Of a DNA stretch of 64,000 nt, positions 45,897 to 61,139 are shown in pieces. The position numbers and the translations under genes were made by a program. Source of the DNA: Carnegiea gigantea (Eukaryota; Streptophyta; Magnoliopsida; Caryophyllales; Cactaceae); NCBI GenBank assembly GCA_029747015.1, contig JAKOGI010000326.1, positions 186,001 through 250,000 of the forward strand, in the 5' to 3' direction. The notes under the pieces were generated by a model that saw nothing but the letters and a program-made list of their open reading frames with translations, was not told the origin of the DNA and made no database searches. Every line of letters begins with the position of its first letter. Position 1 is the first letter of the stretch.

Positions 45897-47234
45897 CTAT
45901 TCCTCTTTGGAGCTGCTTGTGATAGAAACAATGCTTTCAGCACATACCACAAAATCAGAGCCGAATTGTTCCAAATCTTGTGTATGTTTTCTCTTCTGAA
46001 TCATGCCAGACGAGATTAGCAAAACTGCAGTCATTCGAAAATAGAAACTTGCTCCCTCTTCAGAATAAGTTATAAAAGCTGGCCATATAGAACGTAAGTG
46101 ATGTAACGAGTGATCAACACTAGCCAACTTATGCCAAGATCCTTGAAGCCCATATTCCTTCATGATCCAAATATCTACAGTCGAATGAGTAATAGAACTC
46201 CTAGGTGACACATGTACAGTTGATGAGCCCTGCAGTCACAGGCATAAACACCCATGCGAAAGTCCCGTTTGTATTGCACCATGAACTGTCCCACAAGGAT
46301 CGATGGGCAGTTGCAAAGTACTCCATTCCTCTGAGCAAAGGTCAAAAGCACAGATTTGAATCCCGCTACGTCCATCCTTTCTACTGACCCAATGTAGCCT
46401 ATTGTTCAAAAAGACACTCTTGTAATAGGTAAAGTCCGAGAAAAGATCAAAACAATCCTTTGGACGTTGTTTTTGAGTTGGCCTTCGCCATGCGTCGGCT
46501 TTAAAGCTATAAATGAAAGTGTCTTCCCCAAAAATATGTGCCATGACTACCTTATAATCATCGTTTTCCATGTCATGGCCAAACCCGGCTTCATAATCTG
46601 AAGGTGGCATGCAATGGGGGATCTGGGTCTACGAATTCCTTGAAGGTATGCATTGATGGGTTGCAAATATAGAACGACCGATCATGTGATGGGCAAGTCT
46701 TAAAGCATAACAAGCCATTGCACGAGCCGACCAATCTCATGCTCGTATGGTCGAGATCATAAGGTTGAAGCCAGTTGAGTCGGGTTGGTTGTGGACCAGG
46801 ATAGGTCAGATCATCTATGAGGTAAACCCCAGTGTCATTCATAAAAGCGAGAACAGTTTTGGTTGTATCATTGTAATAATCAAGGGATCTGTGGAGATGG
46901 GGTTTGATGAAAAAGGGCTGCTGATCAAGTCGGACCACCTTTTGTTTACGCACTTGAAACGTAGAAGGGACTTCACTGGAAGACGGAGCAGTATCTCGTG
47001 TATCAGTTTGAGCGGAAAAGGGGAAAATAAGGTGTCGACTGCTACACAGAAATTTTTGTTTACGCATTTGAAACGCAGAAGCGACTTCAATGAAAGATGA
47101 TGTAGTATTTCACCAATTAGTTCTCTCGGAAGATGTTGTAGTACTAGTATCTCACCATTCACTTCTCCAGGGATATGAGTCCCAGCCATATTGCAGGGTG
47201 AGGCTAGGGTTTGGGAGTGATTTGGAGAATTCAA
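45897..47234 (-). pseudogene. F-box/FBA pseudogene with two consecutive F-box motifs
   Basis: The start at 47234 (or the internal MAGTHIPGE) leads to LPRELIGEILHHLSLKSLLR, FKCVNKNF and then a second F-box, LKLIHEILLRLPVKSLLRFK, CVNKRWSDLISS. A one-base shift in a T run near 46920 changes frame to KPHLHRSLDYYNDTTKTV, then LVGSCNGLLCF and YICNPSMHTFKEF. Another shift near 46605 leads to YEAGFGHDMENDDYKVV, FIYSFKADAWRR and FDLCSEEWSTLQLP. An in-frame TGA at 46236-46238 follows CLCL; homology continues in the same frame with DIWIMKEYGLQGSWHKL. So there are two shifts and one nonsense change. It belongs to an F-box subfamily different from that of the intact gene. Confidence 0.82.
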
Positions 47235-47307
47235 GACCGAGTTTGTTTTTATAGTATAATAACTAGAACTAGGTCTTCTAAATATTGATGGCTTCTAATA
47301 GTAATAG

Positions 47308-47738
47308 GTGTGTTCGGCAACAGCATTTTGGGTAACGTTTGGCGTTTTGACTATATCAATACACTCATCACGTAAGTGTTAGTGTTCGGTAACGTAGTGT
47401 TTTGACTAGCATTTCAAGTAGTGTTTAGCGTTTTAAGTAGTGTTTTTGAAAAGCTAATAGTATTAACGTTTTACATTCAAAAGTAGCGTTTCATATTTTT
47501 TTGCCAAAAATTACCCTTTGAAAATTTTATCTTTGGAAATTATCTATATCTTTTTATGTCAATTTACATTAATCAGCTAATCTAACAGCTAAATTTACCG
47601 AATATATTTTATTCAACTGCTCTTCTAAACAATTATCCAGTAACAGCTAAATTAGAAACGCTATCCGCTACCTGAATAGTTATCCGCTACCTAAATCGCT
47701 ATCTGCTACTTGAACCGCTAATTTTGTCGAACAGGGCC
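47308..47738. mobile_element. MITE, second copy of the 18425-18858 family
   Basis: It starts GGTGTGTTCGGCAACAGCA and ends TTTTGTCGAACAGGGCC; the reverse complement of the right end, GGCCCTGTTCGACA, pairs with the left. It is collinear with the copy at 18425-18858, including a thrice-repeated GCTATCCGCTACCTGAA-like phrase at about 47660-47720. No coding capacity. Confidence 0.7.
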
Positions 47739-47930
47739 AAAATTGGTTAAGAGATCAGAGCTTGTGTTCAATTAGGAAATTGAAGAATTTGCTTTAATAT
47801 GGTAAGTAATAAAAATTCTGTTTTGATTTGGAAATATCGATATCTTATGTCTTATATATTTATATTAACACAAAACCTTTTAAAGCATGCCAAATATCAA
47901 ATTTTAAGAAGTTTGGACTTTCCTAACACA

Positions 47931-48548
47931 GGGGTGTTTGGTTGTATGAACGTTTTGGAGAAAAAGAGCTTTTGGTAGGAATCAAAACAGGTAAAGTGGT
48001 ATTTTGTTAAATAGCTTTCTTGAAGAGCTGTTTTGACCCAAATAACTCTTTTTCAAAAGGCTATTTGCATTAACTCTTTGGGAATAGCATTTTTATAAAA
48101 AATAACATAACTATCCAAGAGTTAGAAAAAATTACACCATAGAGCATTAGCCTTTTATAGTGATATTTGATATTGTGTCTTATTTGAATTTAATATATCA
48201 AAGTTTAAATCATTTGAATATATAAATTTCAATTCATAACAATAAAATATCTAGTAAATAACAAAATTATATTTTAAAACATAAGTACCATGTAAATATA
48301 TACAAGTAGAAAAGAAAATAAGATTAATAAGACTACATATTATATATAACTAGTAAAAAAGATTTTATCAATAAAGTTAATTGTACATATGACATCAATG
48401 TTAACTAGTATTTTTTAAAAAAAACAGCTAATTTTATCAAATACTTTTTCTATGAACAGCTAATTGAAACAGTTAATGCAAACAATTAATTCAAATAGAT
48501 AACAACTAACAGTTAATACAAACAACTAATATCTGTTTACCAAACAGG
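47931..48548. mobile_element. Probable Tourist-like MITE
   Basis: The left end is GGGGTGTTTGGTTG and the reverse-complemented right end is CCTGTTTGGTAAAC. The interior is AT-rich with AACAGCTAATT words repeated near the right end. The target duplication is unclear. Confidence 0.5.
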
Positions 48549-50170
48549 TTGCAATTCTAAACCTAACTCCAAGCCACATAAATTTTGTTTTTAGTTAAAA
48601 TAACAAACAATGAAAGATCTACAGTAACATAAATATGGAACACTAGAGATAATAGATGCATTGCGATGACAATTGCACGACTTATTTATGAAGATACACA
48701 ATTACTAAGAAATAATAAAAGATTTTCGACCCCATTAATTATTGATGAAGGCAGTCATATGTACCATAGGGCTTAACCTAACTATATTTGAGAAAGGCAA
48801 TATTAGCTACCATCTAATAGATGGAACATTTTACGAAAAGTCAGAGACAAACAAGTACTATCAAGTTCCAAAATCAAGCGGAAGAAACACCAATGGCCAT
48901 TCAAGCATTCATTCTAAATCCAGTATGAAATTGGTGATGAAGATGGGGGAAAAAAAAACCCCTACACTGAGAAGTCCACCTCAGCACAAAGAATAAGCTT
49001 CACATTGAGAAAATTGAATGCCCATCAACCTATATACTGGCTAGCAAAAGACAACAATGACATGAATTTATCTTGATCCGAAATCATATAGCATAACTTT
49101 AAAAAGCGCAAAGCATACGAAGGTGCTAATGGTCTCGAAAGATCAGGAACGAAGAGCATGCATATCAGGGAAGCAAGCTAAGCTCCTAGCCTCATATTTC
49201 CTTAAAGCCTGCCAAATACTTCATGCTTGCAATATTTCTGCTTTGCTAGTAGATAACTGTTATAACCCCATTTCGCAGTAAAATTGAAGATTACAAGAAC
49301 CACCCACACTGTTACACACATGATCAAGTAAAGAGTTTCATCTATTGTCTTCGGTAAGTACTTGTTTGAACAAAAATTCAATGACATCAATGGCTTACCG
49401 CCTCATTCTCCCCTCTTGCTAAGTATATCAATGTGGCATGTAAGGTGTGCGCCCACCTTAAGGTGGCCCGAAGCACGTACCGTAGTTGAGGGTGTATCAT
49501 GTACAATCCATATCATCGATGTTGTTTGCTAGCATTTTGAAATCATGCTTAAAATTCAAAACACAATGAAGCGACTACGCATATTGAAATTACTTAAGGC
49601 GATAGTCATGCTGAGTACTGACTATAGCCTCCTGATCACATCAACAACACAACCGCCTAACACGATCCAATATGAGTAAAATACTACTTTCGTTAAAGAT
49701 ATTATAAATAATTTTCTAGGATTTACCATCCTTTAAAAGGATAAATTGTATGTCCAAAAATATAACAGACAATAGTAGACAAAATTATATCCAAAATTAA
49801 TAAATCTATGCCGTAATGTAACCCAACCACAAGCTCTCACTAACAAAAATAAGTCGCATGATGGTAGGGTTTAACACTACTGTTGCAATAAACTTTGGGA
49901 TTTGTAGCAATATTTCATGCAAAAATTGACACCCTAGATTGTTTATTGACTAATTGTTACCACTAAAAAAAAAAAAGAAAAATCTGTATTCACAGCTGTC
50001 TAACATCCCTCGTTCCAAACCTGAATTCCCCTATTTGAGTAAAACACATCTACCCCATACAACTCTCTGCAATAGCTTCCACTAATTCTACAGATTACTA
50101 AAACTCACAACCCAAAGCCAGTTTCATATCCGCCTTTCTGCTGGTCGTCTCGCACCCATTCACGTGTTGG
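48549..50170. other. No gene recognised
   Basis: AT-rich sequence without a supportable gene. A 62-codon minus-strand frame at 49202-49390 contains a hydrophobic stretch (TLYLIMCVTVWVVLVIFNF) that could be a membrane segment. It has no recognised family and no visible partner exons, so I do not call it. Confidence 0.4.
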
Positions 50171-50177
50171 ACACATC

Positions 50178-50600
50178 ACAAGGTACTATCTTTTTACTTA
50201 TAGACATCTCATTGTTATCATAGTTCAAACAATGATTCTGTCAAAATATTCTTATTTGTGACTCAACGATTCTGTCAACATATTCTTATTTGTGAGTCTT
50301 TATAAGATAGATTGAGATCAATAATTGTAATCAAAGTTTATCACAAGGTACCATCTTTTTACTTATAGACATCTCATTGTTATCATAGTTCAAACAATGA
50401 TTTTGTCAACATATTCTTATTTATGACTCTTTATAAGACAGATTGGAATTGATAATTACATGTTGGGGGAATACTGGGTACAATCTTTTCATTTATACAC
50501 ATCTTATTATAATTACAGTTTAACCAGTTATTCTGTCCACATGTTCATAGCTGGAACCCTTCTTATAACAGTTTTTGATCAATAATTGCATGTTGAGGGA
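50178..50600. repeat. Three imperfect tandem copies of a 130-165 bp unit
   Basis: The phrase GGTACTATCTTTTTACTTA, then CATCTCATTGTTATCATAG and CAAACAATGATT, begins at about 50181, recurs at about 50347 and appears in more diverged form at about 50479. The intervening text (ATTCTGTCAACATATTC, AGATTGAGATCAATAATTG) is repeated as well. Confidence 0.75.
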
Positions 50601-50879
50601 ACTTGGAACCAGACAAACTTCGCAATCAATTTACAGTCAGAGGTACGGTAGTACCCTTTCCCACCTAATTAGGCTTGAAACGTTTATTACATAGATATAT
50701 TCTTACTTTCGCTCCATCGATTGATAGTGCAGACTAAGAGGACGACAGCACAGATGCCCACATTTGTGTATTGAGATACAAATTACAACATCAAGACGAA
50801 ACTGAAATTAGTTGTGTCAATTCTAGGTATGTATTACTTTCCCTCCCTCCACACCGAACTATACATGTGTACACAAATA

Positions 50880-52235
<1,356 letters not shown>

Positions 52236-52254
52236 AGACAAACACATACACATA

Positions 52255-53510
<1,256 letters not shown>

Positions 53511-54011
53511 TATTAGTTATTATCATTAACCTTTTCAAAATTCATTTATCACTTATGTTTAAAACTATGAATTTTAAAAATGTACGCACTATTAACAGAT
53601 TAAAATTGCTAAAGAAAAGAATTAACAATAAAAGATCATACTCCAAACAAGACCCTCCTAGCAGACATAGGATTATATAAACAGTCTGACAATACATATC
53701 ATAAAATCTCATATCTTGAAATCATACATAAGAGTACGTAGATTCCTAATGATTTTTTTTTTTCCCCTCTGTTGGTTATAGACCATATTTTCAATTGTAC
53801 AATGAATCAACACTAAGTTGTAAATCACCAGAGTGCAAAAACTTTTTCACATGTTCATTATACGAGAGAAGTATCTACGCACTACTCACGGATTAATATT
53901 ACATATTTTGTTCAACGTTCTACCACATCAAAGTTTAGATTTGTCAGAAGATACCAATAGCAAATACATTGAATTCACGTATAATAAATTATAAAGAGGA
54001 GTTTAACTTAC

Positions 54012-54218
54012 CCAGATCAAGAAGTCCGTATAATTCATCACCATCTAAAACCCAAACACCGGAAAAAAAAAAGAAGAAGAAACCCATATCAGAAAACCGA
54101 TTAGCGAAAAGCCCAAAATACCTAATTCGAATAAGAAACAGAGAGAGAAATGTACCCGAAGTAAGAGAACCAACAATATCCTGCATATCCCAACTGAGAA
54201 TCGGATTCAAAGCCTAGC
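54012..54218 (-). CDS. Putative first coding exons of an unrecognised minus-strand gene (partial)
   Basis: On the minus strand an exon-like block, 54218-54156, lies between a TTACAG acceptor and a GTACAT donor, and contains an ATG at 54186 preceded in frame by TAG. A second block, 54044-54012, lies between TTTTAG and GTAAG. Joined, they read MQDIVGSLTSDGDELYGLLD, L in one frame, which looks coding but matches no family I recognise. I could not find the next exons; segments resembling the second block recur at about 52108-52135 and 51456-51485 inside the tandem duplication. This could be the 5' end of a gene disrupted by repeats, or a non-coding transcript. Confidence 0.35.
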
Positions 54219-54759
54219 CTGTAAGTGAGAGAACCATCTCCATTACAAAAAATGTATGCTATTCGAACCTTACAGCCAAAAAATATTACCCAAACCCCAT
54301 AATTCCCAATAAATCCCTAAAATCTCACATTACAAACCGTGAACGCCCTAGATCTGAAATTATCTGTACATGCAACGATAGAATATCACGAAAAAAGCCA
54401 AATTTACAAAAAAAACTTTAATACATAAAAGGGGGAGGGCTAAAATGATGAGTATGCTAATAAAAACACCGTATCCCTCAGATCCGCCATGGAGGGGTGG
54501 TGCGTGTACCACATGCGCGGCCGACGAAGGAATCTTTCCGCTGCCTTCTTCCTCCATCGTCTTCCCATAACATTGATTTGCGCAAATATTGGTGAAACAT
54601 CGACACGCACCGTCAAAACGGCGGCCCGTACACCCACTCGCCTCCGCCTGAGTGGCGAGTTGGCAGCGTAGATAGTACCACTAGACTTGCCGTCGGTCGA
54701 TCTATAACTTGGTGGTGGTATCGTTTTTGCACACCGGTGATTCACACGGCAGTTTTCAT

Positions 54760-55050
54760 CATGTGGGAATCTGGAGAGGGGATTACAGAGGCGAACTGAG
54801 AGAGAAGAGAATGGTCTATAGAGAAGAGGGAGAGAGAGAGGTCGAAATGTCTAGAGAGATGGGACAGAGAGCGAAAAGAGATCTAGAGAGGAGACGGTTG
54901 AATGTCTGAAGATAGGTTAGAGAGCGGAAAATCCAGAGAGAAGAGGGAGAGGGAGAGGGAGAAGAGAGGTCGAAGTCTCTAGAGAGAAAGAGAGAGCGCT
55001 AAATATGAAATATCAGAGAAAGAGAGAGGTAGGTTTTCAATATAGAGAGA
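54760..55050 (-). promoter_or_regulatory. CT-rich (minus strand) leader or core-promoter-like tract
   Basis: The plus strand is dominated by GAGAGA blocks, so the minus strand is CTCTCT-rich, as plant 5' leaders and core promoters often are. It lies just upstream of the putative exons at 54012-54218. The fit with that gene is positional only. Frames at 54489-54745 on either strand have no recognised product. Confidence 0.3.
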
Positions 55051-55549
55051 GATGAAAATAAATTGTCTACCTCGAGGCACAAAAAACTATCTACCTCGGG
55101 AATTTAGATTTAAAAAAATTTAAATTAGATAAAGATTATATAAAATTATATATTAAATAAAAATAATAGTGAAAATTTCATTACAAAAAAGTTAAATTTA
55201 TTTATCCCTTTCTTTTTAAATCTAACTAAATTGGGTGCATATTTTACATAGATTTTAAAATTTAATAGAATATTAAAGATGACATAAGAAAATCACAAAA
55301 AAGTCTATCAAAAATTTCGTTACAGAAAAGTTAAATTTATTTTGTTTGCACTTTCTTTTTAAATGTAACTGATTTGCATCCATAATTTTACATAGGTTTT
55401 AAAATTTAACAGAGTATTATATACGATATAAGAAAATCACAAATAAGTTTGTGTCTCTTAATTATTTTTTTGAAGGAATATGTCGCTTGAATTGCTAGAT
55501 TTGTTTAAATGAGTTTTGATTTTATTTTCCATGATTTATATAATTCAAA

Positions 55550-56737
55550 ATATTGTGTACGGTACACAATCCCCTAAGTCATAGCTTATGATAATAAGAA
55601 ATACATCCATACCCATTTTAAATATACGCAAAATGTCATAAGTAATATGATTACATTTATGGTAAAAAATATTCATTCCTTAGATTTCCATTGCGCTAAT
55701 GGATTACATCGAATGGTCTATTTTCTTCAATGCATGCCAAGGATTACAAAACTTTCAAATTATCGTCATACCTCCCTGACAGTACACAATGGTCAACAAT
55801 TGATTATCATACTCATCCAAAAGAATGGAGAATAAATTCGAATCATTCTAGGAAATCGACCTATTGAACATCTTATTGGTTTATAGTTTGTTATGCTTTC
55901 CCAACTTTATACTTGCATTAGTGTAACCATCACTTTCTACTTCAAAAATACAGGTTCATATTCTGAGTTGTTTTACAAGATATCACAGGTTGTAAAGAGT
56001 TCACTGTTCTTCATGAGGATGCGCAAATTCTCTTACATACGACCGCTACATAGTTGGATATGTATGCAGTGCATGTATATTTTTATTGTCACTGCTTATC
56101 ATGTTCACCGAAGCTATTGTTCCACCATTGCCTAACTTGTGTTATTATTGTCCACAGCCATATAGTCATCTATCGCTCTATGCGATTATAGATAATTACA
56201 TCGGAAAACCTTGGATTTTCATTCTAGAGCCTCCACGCCGGCATGAAGTAGAAGCTCCTGTCGCTTTTATTGTGCCAGTCAATTGGAAGGAAGATATCCA
56301 TTACATACGACGTACTAATGTTAGGTACACCAGGCATATAATGTGTATATGTATAATTCCCTTCTATCATTGTTAATCATATTATTACTAAATCTTGATT
56401 TTTGGTTCAGGTACAAGAGAAGGAGGTGGATTCTTCATCATTGACGTGATAACTTAACTTATCATCATCCAATTTAGCGTACTTTGTATCGAGTTCATTA
56501 TCTAATGTGTCAATCATACTTATACAGACTTCTTCCGCAATGATATATTTTTCCATTGTTAATCATATTGTTTATGCACGAAGTTGCTGTATATTTAATT
56601 TTTTTGTTAGGTTTTTCCCTCCTCTTTACTGACTTATAGTATTAATTATTTCTATACTAACTATTCACTTTTTTGATAACATAGCTATCAATTGTCCATT
56701 TAAACATGCTCCGTGCTTTTGCACGGGCCCATACTAG
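55550..56737 (+). mobile_element. Helitron 3' end (5' limit unknown)
   Basis: The 3' terminus is typical: a hairpin CCGTGC-TTTT-GCACGG (56711-56726), then ATACTAG ending in CTAG at 56737 and followed by T. The preceding kilobase has short frames such as HEVEAPVAFIVPVNWKEDI without an assigned domain. I could not find a convincing 5' TC end; the start given is where the AT-rich background changes and is only approximate. Confidence 0.55.
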
Positions 56738-57845
56738 TTAGATCAAATAAGAATAATAAGCTTAAAGTAGTTTCCCAATAAATTACTCAACCGAAAATAG
56801 TAGCAAATAGCATTAAACTCATGCCTCATGTGCATGGACATTTGTAGTCTTCTATATTAGACTTTCTTTTTAAAAAAATCCAAAAATCAAGTAATAAATT
56901 TTTTTAGCATTTTAGGATTACAACATATTTAACAAAATCGATAATCACATGTCAACTGCTTATAACATTGAGTTAAGATTGATACTAAGGAACACATAGT
57001 TCAATAGTCTGGGTTGACATTCATTGAAATCCTTTTTTTAGAGAATAAACATGTCAACTATAATAGTATAGTTGTTATGTCTAATGCGTACAACCTTATC
57101 TCAATGTTCAACAATAAACAATGGAGTAACTAAAATATATTAGTTAATACATGATAAATTTAACTTAAAAAATTTAATTGTGAAAAGTTTAATAGTTAAA
57201 ATTCTCAATTATGCCTCTTACTTATGATAGTATCCACAAAATTGTAATTTTAATTGTGTAGAAAAAAATACTATTATTATTATTAAGATGATTAATTCAA
57301 TTTATTGTACAAAAAAAAATAATTGTTACTTATGTATAACGTTTCTATTAGATAGTTTAAAAGAATAGTTTAGCTGTACTAAAAGTTTTAAATCACTACT
57401 TGCAATCAATGTTTCGATAACTTTCTAGAAATATTTATTTTAGTCTTTATGTTTTTTTGTTCTTAAATTACCTTATTTCATTAAAATGAGTTAATCATAA
57501 GTTTGCATTAGCCAATCATATGAAGACACTTGTCGAAAGCAATTATTTCACTCATTTTTAGATATAGTTATACAGATTAAATTGATATTTGTATTTCTAC
57601 CTAATATTTTAATGAGAACACATTATTCAAACCTAAATCACCAGTAACAACTTTCTATTTCTTATATGTTGTATTCTGAAATGCATTTTCTTTAATTTCC
57701 GGACAAGTACTTGCATTATGGCGGATCCTTTTGCATATGGAGCAAGTCTTGGTTTAACTTTGTTGATTCTTTTCCACTTTTCATGCGTCTCTTCTTTGGA
57801 TGTCCTTTAATTGTTGATCTATATATGAGGACAAATAATATCGTC

Positions 57846-58615
57846 TTAATTATCAAGACTATTGCCCATCAAAATAGGATCTTGTCCAACTCTAACTTGC
57901 TCGCTAGAGATCTCCAAATGACTACTACCATCCTCTAGGCACCAGCGCAAGGGAAAGTAGGTGAATGGAATTTTATGACAATCACTTTGAGGAAAAACAC
58001 AAAAAATGTGACGACAAAGCATCTCCTTCAAATCAAAATGCTTACACACATGGCTATTCTTCCATCCCAAAACACCTTGTTACTTCGAGTGGTACTTGAG
58101 GCATCATGGTATCATAACGCAAAGCCATTACCATTCACATTGAGTATCGAGTACTGGCTTGATCTAACAATCTGTTCTCGTAGTTTTTTCTAATGGTGAA
58201 CCAGTCCTCAATGAAGTAATGGTACATTTAGCTAGCTACCATATTGTTATGCAATTGAGTTTGTCTAATCTCAAGAACATCAAGATCAACATATAAAATT
58301 AATAAGACATATGTAAATAATATTGTCAATTAGCATCACAATTTAATTCAGGAAAGGGAACTCAAAATTATTTACTAACCTACTTAGCAAGATCTCTAAA
58401 AAAACTAGTATTTGAAGAGACAAATCCCTTGATGAAACCATTGAGATATTTAGATCTCTCATCAGTTGTCATTCCGCAAAAAGTAACCATAGAGATAGGT
58501 CGGCACCCACAACTGTTGAATTTGATACAAGTCAATGACATTCTTGTTGTTACCCAGATTGTATTTGTCTACTACTTAAGGTCATTGACACTCAAAATCT
58601 TTAGGTGTATCTAAC
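57846..58615 (-). pseudogene. FAR1/FHY3-like (MULE-derived) pseudogene fragment
   Basis: Minus-strand order: YQIQQLWVPTYLYGYFLRND (about 58560-58480), then in another frame MTTDERSKYLNGFIKGFVSS, NTSFFRDLAK (about 58478-58390). These match the end of the MULE transposase-like domain of FAR1-related proteins (WVPxYLxxxFxxGMxTTxRSE). Further on, CKHFDLKEMLCRHIFCVF and HKIPFTYFPLRW (about 58050-57940) form the SWIM zinc finger (C-x-C, C-x-H) of the same family, with a second-cysteine-type residue intact. Stops and shifts separate the pieces. It lacks the N-terminal FAR1 DNA-binding domain. Confidence 0.75.
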
Positions 58616-58619
58616 TTGT

Positions 58620-59960
58620 AAAGCATGTAAAAATTAGTACACCATTGCGCATATTGGTCAAGTAAAATTGACGTAAACCAAACACTGAATTTTGAAGTAA
58701 TATGCCATATACAAAGCTATGTTACTTATTGGCATCTCTTGTGCTATTGCTTATGTCATGCATGGATCTTGATAAGTGATAGTTTTCAGGGACTTCTTCA
58801 TTATAGACATAAATATTTACAAAATAAATAACAACTAGTTATATTTTGTCAAAAAAAGGGGGAATAGGGCATGTGTTTAAGTCAAGCATCTTCTCTGACT
58901 ATATAATACATTGCAGTACATGGGCAAACACATGAGAAATAACAAAAAGAAATAAAAAGAAAGAAAGATCATATGATTGTTGATGTGACACAAGCAGAGT
59001 ATCAAAGAAACACATTTGGTTCTATTGGAAACAAAAGCAAAATGAACAGATAATTACCTACATGCATGTCTATCAGCAAAGCAAAAGCTGAGTACTAAAT
59101 AAACAAAGAAATAACAAAAAAAATAAAGATTCTGGTACATGCATATATGTCAGAAAAGCAAAGGTAAGGGGGAATCGAGGGCTAATAATACGTTAAATCA
59201 ATTAAGAAAAAAAATGCAACATATAAATCATAAGAAATACAATAATGCAAATGAAAACATACTTATAGTTTTAATAATAATTGGATAAGTTGTTCCAATA
59301 CCTTCCTAAGTCATCTAAAAGTTGTGGTTGTTTCATTGCAATTGTCAACACCAACAAAAAAACCCACAAGACATATTGTAAGCATTCACATTATTTTAAG
59401 CAGTAATGTATCTAAGAGTGATTCTTTAATTTATGGATAACTAATAATCCACATACAGTAGTTTTGATAAAAGTCACAATAATTACTTATCACTATAGCT
59501 ATTAAAAGTAACCCTAGTTATGCTCGTCTCACAATATCCCCTACCTAAGATTGTCTCATACAAAACCTTCTACATGATTTATATAGTCTCAAATCAGATG
59601 ACTATGACTTTTTTTGGGGTAAAAGAAACAGGTTTTTTCAAATTTCAAATCAGCATTACCCTTGCACAATGTGATTCTTACACATAATCAAGGTGACCAT
59701 TACACTGGGACTATCATTTTTTTCCTAGGACAGCCATGATATTCTACAAGCATGCAGTATTTGTTGCCGAACTAACCTGTGGGTATCTACAATAATAAGA
59801 GATGACTAAGTAATAAGCTTATATAAGGGTGAGTATTGTATAGTAAAAAAATGATGACTGTAAATTTGAAGGGTTAACTATATGATAATTAATATGGGGT
59901 GGCACAGTGAATAACATAATTGTTAACAAAGGATGACCATCAAATTTATACACAATGACT
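58620..59960. other. AT-rich, no gene recognised
   Basis: I see no coding potential, RNA gene or well-delimited repeat in this interval. Confidence 0.5.
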
Positions 59961-59969
59961 ACTTGTAAT

Positions 59970-60433
59970 TAAAGGTGGGCATGGATTGGGTCGGGTCGGG
60001 TCGGGTTAGGGCCGGTCCATTTATAAAGTAGATTAGGTCAGGTCATATTCGGCCCGTTAACTATTTGAGTTGGGCCGGGCCTTTTGTGTAAATAAATGGG
60101 TCGGGTCGGGTCGAGTCGTCCCATGGCGACCCACTTTTGGCACGTTTTAAAATGGAACAAACTTGTACAAAATTTTTTTAAATAATAGTTATTGTTGTGT
60201 ATGAAGTGCTGGTAATAAGCTTAATTAATTAGAACATGTAAATTAGGGTGTCAAGTAAGTTGAAAAATTAATGGTTCACTAAACGGGTCATTAATGGGCC
60301 GACCCGTTAATATGTCTTAATGGGCCGGCCTACTATTGACCCGGTCCATTATTGACCTGACTCTTTATTAACCCTATTTTAAATGAGCTGACCTGCTTAA
60401 TCCAATGGTTATCCGGTTCGTTACCCATCCCTA
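59970..60433. mobile_element. hAT MITE, 464 bp
   Basis: Ends TAAAGGTGGGCATGG and, reverse-complemented, TAGGGATGGGTAACG. A perfect 8-bp duplication, cttgtaat, lies at 59962-59969 and 60434-60441. The interior consists of GGGTCGGG and GACCCGTTA words. No coding capacity. An 18-G run follows further on at 60801-60818. Confidence 0.85.
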
Positions 60434-61139
60434 CTTGTAATCAATCTGGAGCGACTGCTACATTTCCTTAAGGTGATTAGAATGTAGGGTACGGTTGGAA
60501 GTAATGTAAACACTACAATATTGCTTGGTTACAAAAATGGTACAATTTAATAGAATTAATTCACTTACATACAACTGTAACAGTCAAATTTTACAGAGAA
60601 GATGACATTGAGGGAGACAGAGAACGACAAGAGAGTGGGTGTTTAAGACCTACCAAAATGTAATTACAATAATATTGGCCCTGTTCTTTTCAGTGGGAAA
60701 TGATGAGTGTGGAATGGATGAGTATGGGAAAGGGGGGGGAAGGAGTGGGTGAGAGTTGGTAAGAGTGTCATGGTTTGAGTTTAATAAAATCTTGTCTCGT
60801 GGGGGGGGGGGGGGGGGGACGTTTAAAAATGCAATTGTATAGTAAAGATGAGAAGGAGACACAGCGACAATGACGAGCACGAAGAGAAAGTCTCTAAATG
60901 TACTACCTTATAGTTGGGAGGATTTCGACTAAAAGGTATATACCCACAATGATTTTAAAAAAAATCAAGTGATTGTATCTGCATAGATTGAGGTAAATGT
61001 AATTATAATGTAATTTTGATTACATTTCTTAATAGTAACTGAACATGGTAATAAAATCATCGTTATCATTTTGATTGTATTATCACTTTGATTACATTAC
61101 CACTTTAATTACACACAACCAAATAAGTCATAATAGTCA

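Noticed and set aside
49202..49390. Small membrane-protein frame (hydrophobic stretch TLYLIMCVTVWVVL)
   Set aside because: Isolated, no homology recognised, length expected by chance in AT-rich DNA.
50178..50600. CRISPR-like array
   Set aside because: The repeats are long, diverged, AT-rich tandem copies without regular spacers, in a plant genome.
54360..54745. Overlapping frames on both strands near 54.5 kb (MEGWCVYHMRG, MNHRCAKTIPP, a hydrophobic ILIILALPLLCI segment)
   Set aside because: None has a recognised domain and they conflict with each other; the region more likely belongs to the leader of a minus-strand transcript.
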